A stretch of DNA of 64,000 nucleotides from NCBI GenBank assembly GCA_009693045.1, contig SHXZ01000004.1, positions 1 to 64,000 on the forward strand, in the 5' to 3' direction. Positions 59,472-64,000 of this stretch are shown one piece after another. A model generated the notes under the pieces. The model was not told the DNA's origin, made no database searches, and saw only the letters and a list, made by a program, of their open reading frames with translations. Numbering within the stretch: position 1 is the stretch's first letter; each line of letters starts with the position of its first letter. The DNA is from Dehalococcoidia bacterium. Its GTDB lineage: Bacteria; Chloroflexota; Dehalococcoidia; Lucifugimonadales; SHYT01. A program made the position numbers and the translations under genes.

Positions 59472-59515
59472 CTACTCGCGCCGCAGGCACTCAATCGGGT
59501 CAAGGCGGGCGGGGC
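59472..59515 (-). pseudogene. C-terminal remnant of a MacB/FtsX-type ABC permease
   Basis: Minus-strand codons read ARLDPIECLRRE and a stop, the classical end (LDPIEALR.E) of FtsX/MacB-like permeases. The intrinsic terminator follows it. The rest of the gene is gone, cut where the next remnant begins. Confidence 0.6.
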
Positions 59516-59520
59516 CGCTG

Positions 59521-59622
59521 CGGGGCGAGCAGACGTGGAGCATTCTGCATGAGCTGAGCTACACGGACACGCAGGTGGAGGAGCTGAAGGCGAAGCGGGT
59601 GGTGGACCTGGAGGGGGCGTGA
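59521..59622 (+). pseudogene. C-terminal remnant of a CaiB/BaiF CoA transferase
   Basis: The frame RGEQTWSILHELSYTDTQVE, ELKAKRVVDLEGA and a stop matches the end of CoA transferases (compare HLGEHTEEVLRELGYGQEQI in the gene at 320-1537). It abuts the permease remnant on the opposite strand, which marks a rearrangement junction. Confidence 0.6.
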
Positions 59623-59740
59623 TCTTATGGTGCCCGTGTCGTTGAGTGTTTAGGGGTGGGGGGGCACAAATATTGCCATTTTCAGGCTACTTTTTGGTAA
59701 AGCCTGGGAGAAACTTGCTGTCGTTGCTGCACAAGCTGGT

Positions 59741-60331
59741 ATGGGCCACGGAGAACTAGACTATTCGATCCATGGGACAATCAGAGCGGAACGGCTCCGA
59801 AGAATACATGAGGTTCTAACCAGACTAGAACATTCGGAGCGCGGGAAGAAACGCATCCGTCCTAACTGGACAGATGAACTTACTTATGTCCTAGCGGGGG
59901 ATGGAGAACTTATGCCTACAACAATCGTGTGCGACGTGTACGCCGAGAATAGGACTACCAATCAACGTCTGGCGTTTGAGTTGAAGGCCCCTCTACCCAA
60001 TAGCGACCATACGAAGGTGAGCAAGGAAAAACTCCTCAAGCTATACAGCATGGAGCCGCTAAAGGTGGATATGGCCTTCTATGCACTTCCTTACAATCTT
60101 TATGGGCGGAAAGAGGACTACGCTTGGCCATTCCCTGGCCGATGGTTTGACATGAAACATGATCCTGTTGTGCTCATCGGAGACGAGTTTTGGGAGAAAA
60201 TAGGTGGTGTTGGAACATATCGGGCTTTCATCGACGCCGTGAACGAAATTTGCGCAGAATATAAAGACCTCATCTACCGTGAGTTTCTAGGAATTGAGCC
60301 TCCTCCACATGGACTAGAAGTTAAGTTATAG
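59741..60331 (+). CDS. TdeIII-like type II restriction endonuclease, probably 5'-truncated
   Basis: The 196-residue frame has CDVYAENRTTNQRLAFELKA, PLPNSDHTKVSKEKLLKLYS, FYALPYNLYGRKEDYAWPFP, VVLIGDEFWEKIGGVGTYRA and YREFLGIEPP. The order ELK, then (A/L)PYNPY-like, then EFWxxIGG resembles TdeIII-family endonucleases. Coding similarity seems to run upstream of the ATG (NIAIFRLLFGKAWEKLAVVA) to about 59669, where no start codon exists, so the 5' end is lost. Base composition is much more AT-rich than the host. No methylase gene is adjacent. Confidence 0.6.
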   Translation: MGHGELDYSIHGTIRAERLRRIHEVLTRLEHSERGKKRIRPNWTDELTYVLAGDGELMPTTIVCDVYAENRTTNQRLAFELKAPLPNSDHTKVSKEKLLKLYSMEPLKVDMAFYALPYNLYGRKEDYAWPFPGRWFDMKHDPVVLIGDEFWEKIGGVGTYRAFIDAVNEICAEYKDLIYREFLGIEPPPHGLEVKL

Positions 60332-60342
60332 TGTCCTGATTT

Positions 60343-60388
60343 TTTGTGCAGAACATCTAATATTTGTGCAGGATTGAATATTTGTGCA
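60343..60388 (+). repeat. Three TTTGTGCA direct repeats
   Basis: TTTGTGCA occurs at 60343, 60363 and 60381 (spacing 20 and 18 bp), within AT-rich DNA just after the TdeIII-like gene. Function unknown; could be end repeats of lost mobile DNA. The 220 bp from here to the CAP-domain gene hold no gene. Confidence 0.55.
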
Positions 60389-60549
60389 AAGCCGGGTGGG
60401 GGGTGAACCCCGCCCATACAAGGTGTAGGCGTAATCGGTCCCACAACTCAGGGCACAGTGATGGAGTAGTTAGTCAAGGGCACCTTCTGCCCACCCTGGC
60501 TACCCCATATCATTACCGTGTAAACTCCGGGGCCGTTTTGTGCGATGAT

Positions 60550-61524
60550 CTACCGCAAGTCGGCCTGAATCTGAAAGTTGCTGTCGCCAGTAAGGCTCCA
60601 AGTTGTGGCTACGACCAGTGGAACGGATAAGACAAAGGCACGCGCGGGACGAGGCGATGGTGGTGGACAAATGAAGAAGACGCATGAAATTGGTCTTGGA
60701 GTGTTCGGGTCAATATCGTAGGGACTGATCTCCTCTGTCCAAGAGGAGTAGGTGGACTGCACAGCATAGTAAGAGCCAGGCGATGGCGGCTTTATAATTA
60801 CTGCTACCGGCTTTCCGGTCATGTAAGCATATGTTTTGCCCAACTGACCAAACGTCAATGGGTGGGTGGGACGATCGTACCGAATATCAATGCCATCGAA
60901 CTTGAAGTCGCCCGTAAGACGTCCGGCCATCGAAATGGTCCCGTTGGCAGGTTCCAGAAGTGGCTTTTTTGTGAATTCAACGTAATCCCCCTCGAATTGC
61001 TGAACTACAGCACAGGTGTAGGCATCACAAGCGATGCCTAGATTAACTTTCTTGTGCCACTTATTTAGGATATTGTCACGGTGCCCCAGGCTGTTCATCA
61101 AACCCCGCTCCGTCTCGGTTAATTCCTGAGGTACCAAGATTTTCGGATAGTTCCCCGGAGGCAGCGGCCCCTTAATCCCAAAACCGTTCTCGGCTTCGTA
61201 GTTGGTACCCCCGGCGAGCGTATATCGCATGTATGGCTTGAGTCCGCCCATGCCCCAGTGAGCCAAATAGCTGTTCTTGAGCATTTCTTCTGCGTGCTGT
61301 TGCGCAGCGGGATTAGATCCCAGCACCACCGACATTAGGCCAGCACTTGAACGATCCTTGTTGATGAGATCAAGCATAGCCTGATACCAATCGGTGAGGT
61401 TGCCAGAGGGAGTCGTGGTTTGGGCAACACCTTGTTGGGATGGAGGAATTGGAACGAGCGCAGTGGTAGAAACTGGTGGCGATGCCGCAGGGCGGCAGCA
61501 CGGATGGGCGACCCACCACAGCAC
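60550..61524 (-). CDS. CAP (SCP/PR1) domain protein
   Basis: The 324-residue protein has a Pro/Thr-rich start, then a CAP domain: MLDLINKDRSSAGLMSVVLG, NPAAQQHAEEMLKNSYLAHW, MNSLGHRDNILNKWHKKVNL and ACDAYTCAVVQQFEGDYVEF. His and Glu positions of the CAP cavity are present. A beta-rich C-terminal region of about 130 residues follows. GTG start, 5 bp after a membrane protein gene, whose product may anchor or accompany it. It is more AT-rich than the core genes. Probably exported, although no signal peptide is clear. Confidence 0.78.
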   Translation of the reverse strand: MLWWVAHPCCRPAASPPVSTTALVPIPPSQQGVAQTTTPSGNLTDWYQAMLDLINKDRSSAGLMSVVLGSNPAAQQHAEEMLKNSYLAHWGMGGLKPYMRYTLAGGTNYEAENGFGIKGPLPPGNYPKILVPQELTETERGLMNSLGHRDNILNKWHKKVNLGIACDAYTCAVVQQFEGDYVEFTKKPLLEPANGTISMAGRLTGDFKFDGIDIRYDRPTHPLTFGQLGKTYAYMTGKPVAVIIKPPSPGSYYAVQSTYSSWTEEISPYDIDPNTPRPISCVFFICPPPSPRPARAFVLSVPLVVATTWSLTGDSNFQIQADLR

Positions 61525-61529
61525 GCCAA

Positions 61530-62066
61530 TTAAGGCTTCGGTGTCTCCATGGCGGTATGCTGAATTTGTGGGTTAACTAATACTCTCCAGTCGTCGCCGC
61601 CGTAAGTAACCTCAATCTTGTTAGTCGAAAGGTTGAGCCTTACTCCAGTAACCTGTGGAGTGGGTGGAGTAGCAGGTGGCGTACTTGCAGTGGCGACCGT
61701 GGAGGGGACGCTTTGTGCCGCCGCGGTATGCGTCGCTGACGACCTTGGAATACTGCCGTCGCTTGATGCGGAGGTCGCAGATTGTGCCGTCGTCGTTTGC
61801 ACGCCTGATGAACTTAGGTTGTTGCTATCCCTTGATTGAGCCGACTTTTCCGTCCGAGTCAAGTTGTGGACGAAACTCGCGATTTCCGATTGAGCTTCGT
61901 TGATTTTGTTTCGGACGGTTGTTAGCAGGAGCGGGGTAGTCACCAGAAAAACAGCTGCTGCCAATAAGAGCAAAAGTATCCACTTGAGGCCGAACCGCCT
62001 CCGCCGTCTATAACCCGGAACGCTTGGCGAGGCGCTGCTGGCCCTTGGCTGGGCGCTCCCACCCAA
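61530..62066 (-). CDS. Single-pass membrane protein with Ser/Thr-rich outer part
   Basis: A TTG at 62066 gives 178 residues: a basic start (GYRRRRRFGLKW), one membrane helix (ILLLLLAAAVFLVTTPLLLT), a long Ser/Thr/Ala linker and a small end TGVRLNLSTNKIEVTYGGDD. Upstream, another frame (62110-62012) reads KYPSSSAELYLRRLHEEAFG then WERPAKGQQRLAKRSGL, which could be the real N-terminus if a frameshift lies near 62015. It is probably paired with the CAP-domain gene. Function unknown. Confidence 0.5.
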   Translation of the reverse strand: MGGSAQPRASSASPSVPGYRRRRRFGLKWILLLLLAAAVFLVTTPLLLTTVRNKINEAQSEIASFVHNLTRTEKSAQSRDSNNLSSSGVQTTTAQSATSASSDGSIPRSSATHTAAAQSVPSTVATASTPPATPPTPQVTGVRLNLSTNKIEVTYGGDDWRVLVNPQIQHTAMETPKP

Positions 62067-62192
62067 ACGCCTCTTCGTGCAATCTACGCAGGTACAACTC
62101 GGCGGATGAGGATGGGTATTTAGCCACCGCTCGTCTTCTCAACTGGGCATAGTGACATCGCCTTTGAAGGGTTGTGATTACCCTATTACGAA

Positions 62193-62714
62193 CTACACAG
62201 GCGCGCGCCACGGCGTGTGTTCCGGCGGCTCGTTACTCAGGCGGAACTGCGGCAGGGCCAGCTTGTCGTCTAGGTCTATGAAACAGACCTCCACTCGCTT
62301 GCCGATGGCGACGTTCTCCTGGTCCTCGGGCTTGGTTGGGTCGTTGGGCTTCACCAGGTTGGCCACCATGCGGACGGAAATGTACTCGCCTTCCTCTGCG
62401 TTGCGCCAGGGGACGCGGCGCTGCTCGTCCAGGTCCACCAGCACGATGGCGTACGGGACCCAGTCGCGGAAGGCGGGCTGGATGGCCTGCGTGACGATCT
62501 GGTAGCTGTATATGGTCCCCTTGCCGCTCACCTGCTGCCACGTCCACTTGAGGGAAGTGCAGAAGGGGCATCCGGCGCCCGGCGCGCCCCGGAGCAGTCC
62601 GCAGTCCGAGCACTTCTGCACCATCAGGCGGTGCTGGCGGGCGTGCTCGTAAAACCCCCGGTGCTCCGAGTCCACGGGGCTGACGACGAAACGCATGCCT
62701 TTGTACATGGTCAT
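62193..62714 (-). CDS. Zinc-ribbon/OB-fold protein (DUF35 type), thiolase partner
   Basis: The 173-residue protein has a zinc ribbon (CSDCGLLRGAPGAGCPFC) and an OB-fold (GKGTIYSYQIVTQAIQPAFR, VPYAIVLVDLDEQRRVPWRN). Such proteins form complexes with thiolase-fold partners, in which the OB-fold helps bind CoA. It lies next to a thiolase-like gene on the same strand, the standard pairing. Confidence 0.9.
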   Translation of the reverse strand: MTMYKGMRFVVSPVDSEHRGFYEHARQHRLMVQKCSDCGLLRGAPGAGCPFCTSLKWTWQQVSGKGTIYSYQIVTQAIQPAFRDWVPYAIVLVDLDEQRRVPWRNAEEGEYISVRMVANLVKPNDPTKPEDQENVAIGKRVEVCFIDLDDKLALPQFRLSNEPPEHTPWRAPV

Positions 62715-62807
62715 GGCGGCTACCCTCTTCTCTTGTCTTCTGTTCTCTTCTCTTTGTCACGCTGAGTCGTCCAGCCCAAGTAACAACGCCCACCCCATCC
62801 CCACCGA

Positions 62808-62882
62808 CCTAACCCCCGGCCCCTTCCCTCAAGGGGTAGTTGCCTCCCTCCCTTTGATGGGAGGGATTGAGGGAGAGGTCCG
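62808..62882. repeat. Family C tract
   Basis: CTAACCCCCGGCCCCTTCCC, AAGGGGTAG, CCCTCCC and GGGAGGGATTGAGGGAGAGG match the tract at 31119-31203. It ends one base before the thiolase stop. Confidence 0.8.
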
Positions 62883-62883
62883 G

Positions 62884-63999
62884 TTACCTCCGCATGATGA
62901 GCGAGCTGCAGAGCGCGGGCATCGCCCAGCCCATGTTCATCGCGAGCTCAACGTCCTTCACCTGGCGGCAACCGCCCTCGCGGTGGTCGTAGGTGTGGAT
63001 ACCTTCCTGCCATCGCGGGCACGAGTCATCGGCCTGGTGACGGAGCTGGCGGACGTTCTCAATGACCATGTTCATACCGTGGGTGTAGGCCTCGCACAAG
63101 TGGCCGCCGGAGGTGTTGTTAGGCCGCTTGCCGCCCAGCCGCATGACGCCGCTGGTGATGTAGTCGCCGCCCTCGCCCGGCCTGGCGAAGCCGAATCCCT
63201 CAAACAGCAGAAGGGGCGTGAAGGTGAAGGCGTCGTAGCAGCCGGTGAGCTGGATGTCCTCCGGCTCCACGCCCGCCTGGCGGAAGACGATGCGGCTGCC
63301 GTAGTACCCGGCCTGGCGGGTGATGGGGTCGCACTGGTAGTGCATCCCCTGGAAGGGCTTGCCGACGCGCCCGGCCACGGACAGGATGTGCACGGGACGC
63401 TGCTTCAGGTATCGCGCACGATCGGCAGAGGTGATGATGATGCAGGTGGCGTTGTCGGTCTCCACACAGCAGTCCAGCAGGTGGCACGCGGGCTTGACGA
63501 CCCACCGCGAGCTGAGCACGTCGTCCACGGTCACGCGCTTCTTGTAGTACGCCTTGGGATTGTTGGAGGCGTGCTCGCTGTGGATGACCTTGACCGTGGC
63601 AAGCTGTTCGCTGGTGGTGCCGTACTCGTACATATGGCGAGCGAAGGTGAACTGAAAGTTCTGCGCCGCGCTGCTGAGGCCGTAGGAGAGGCTCTCCAGC
63701 GCGGGGCCGGTGATGGTGGCCGCGGCGGGCCGGGCGGCTGCGGGCGTGCCGCCGATGCGCGCCTCGGAGTAGCCGTTCATGGAACGGTACAGCGCAACGG
63801 TATGGCAGTTGCCGTTCTCTATGAGGCCGATGGCGAGGCTGACGAGCGCCTCAGTGCTGGAGCCGCCGCCGGAGCAATCCATGTAGAAGTTGAGCCGCAT
63901 GCCGAGGTCGTGAGAGATGGCGGGGGCGGTGGTGGAATCGTTGCCGTGGTAGCTAAGCATGCCGTCAATCTCGTCGGGTTTGAGCCCCGCGTCGTTCAT
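62884..63999 (-). CDS. Thiolase family protein (partial, runs off the window)
   Basis: At least 371 residues of a thiolase/lipid-transfer acetyltransferase-like protein: DEIDGMLSYHGNDSTTAPAI, FYMDCSGGGSSTEALVSLAI, EQLATVKVIHSEHASNNPKA, YYGSRIVFRQAGVEPEDIQL with TGCYDAFTFTPLLLFEGFGF and NTSGGHLCEAYTHGMNMVIE. The GGHLCEAY loop stands where many thiolases have GGxxxxGHP, so it may be a non-decarboxylating variant. The 5' end probably lies beyond position 64000. With the zinc-ribbon/OB protein it likely acts on CoA thioesters. Confidence 0.88.
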   Translation of the reverse strand: MNDAGLKPDEIDGMLSYHGNDSTTAPAISHDLGMRLNFYMDCSGGGSSTEALVSLAIGLIENGNCHTVALYRSMNGYSEARIGGTPAAARPAAATITGPALESLSYGLSSAAQNFQFTFARHMYEYGTTSEQLATVKVIHSEHASNNPKAYYKKRVTVDDVLSSRWVVKPACHLLDCCVETDNATCIIITSADRARYLKQRPVHILSVAGRVGKPFQGMHYQCDPITRQAGYYGSRIVFRQAGVEPEDIQLTGCYDAFTFTPLLLFEGFGFARPGEGGDYITSGVMRLGGKRPNNTSGGHLCEAYTHGMNMVIENVRQLRHQADDSCPRWQEGIHTYDHREGGCRQVKDVELAMNMGWAMPALCSSLIMRR

Positions 64000-64000
64000 G

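Noticed and set aside
40705-60331. A complete restriction-modification system made of the methylase end and the TdeIII-like enzyme
   Set aside because: The two are 19 kb apart, of different families and both truncated.

Overview
The window is a GC-rich bacterial chromosome segment. Gene content points to Chloroflexota, most likely a Dehalococcoidia or SAR202-type lineage. The basis is a fused AccD-AccA protein, a short-N-terminus IF-2, RNase J, CaiB-type CoA transferases, an LLM flavin monooxygenase, a thiolase with a zinc-ribbon/OB partner, the methylmalonyl-CoA genes and many dispersed G-rich palindromes. This is an inference from family content; no 16S or taxonomic marker search could be run.

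Layout. 0.3-9.7 kb: a CoA transferase, then the minus-strand operon nusA-rnpM-infB-rbfA-truB with a terminator-like hairpin in its leader, a frame-broken family 4 uracil-DNA glycosylase, and rnj. 9.7-14 kb: ftsK and a one-chain accDA. 14-24 kb: a repeat-rich accessory stretch with a PadR regulator, a Mrp-type Fe-S ATPase with a SufT-like protein, an LLM oxidoreductase, a small peptide gene / PqqD-like / flavin halogenase group, a beta-propeller protein and an esterase. 24-31 kb: nadC, nadB and nadA on one strand, separated by a membrane HNH gene, a PLP enzyme and a toxin-antitoxin pair with a frameshifted toxin. 31-36 kb: miaB behind tRNA-Ser(GCU), two DinB proteins, moaE and moaD. 35-40.5 kb: the methylmalonyl-CoA pathway (B12 subunit, epimerase, acyl-CoA dehydrogenase, mutase large subunit). 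40.5-43 kb: a RAYT transposase in a cluster of its likely REP palindromes, then ruvB. 43-48.7 kb: a heterodimeric ABC exporter and an ECF sigma factor with a DUF5667 partner. 49-57.4 kb: rimI, DUF177-rpmF-fabD-nusB-acpP, trpA-aroH, aroF, ribF-tyrS. 57.5-64 kb: a decayed HicAB pair, an SGNH hydrolase, gene remnants, a TdeIII-like restriction enzyme, CAP-domain and membrane genes, and a thiolase with its zinc-ribbon/OB partner, the thiolase running off the window.

Three dispersed repeat families shape the window. Family A is a 28-bp palindrome of REP type (half-site GTAGGGGCGAGGCA). Family B ends in GAATGACA. Family C is a C-run/G-run hairpin (CCCCTTCCC...GGGAAGGGG). They lie between genes but also enter them: family A lies twice inside the RAYT gene and supplies its stop codon, B and C lengthen MoaD past its C-terminal Gly-Gly, C inserts into the TRAM domain of MiaB and B gives its last residues, and C supplies the ribosome binding site of ruvB.

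Several small genes are broken (uracil-DNA glycosylase, RelE-like toxin, HicA-like toxin, DUF488, an Eco57I-like methylase end). The best candidate for an undescribed system is the 59-residue peptide gene next to a PqqD-like protein and a flavin-dependent halogenase at 19.4-21.7 kb.
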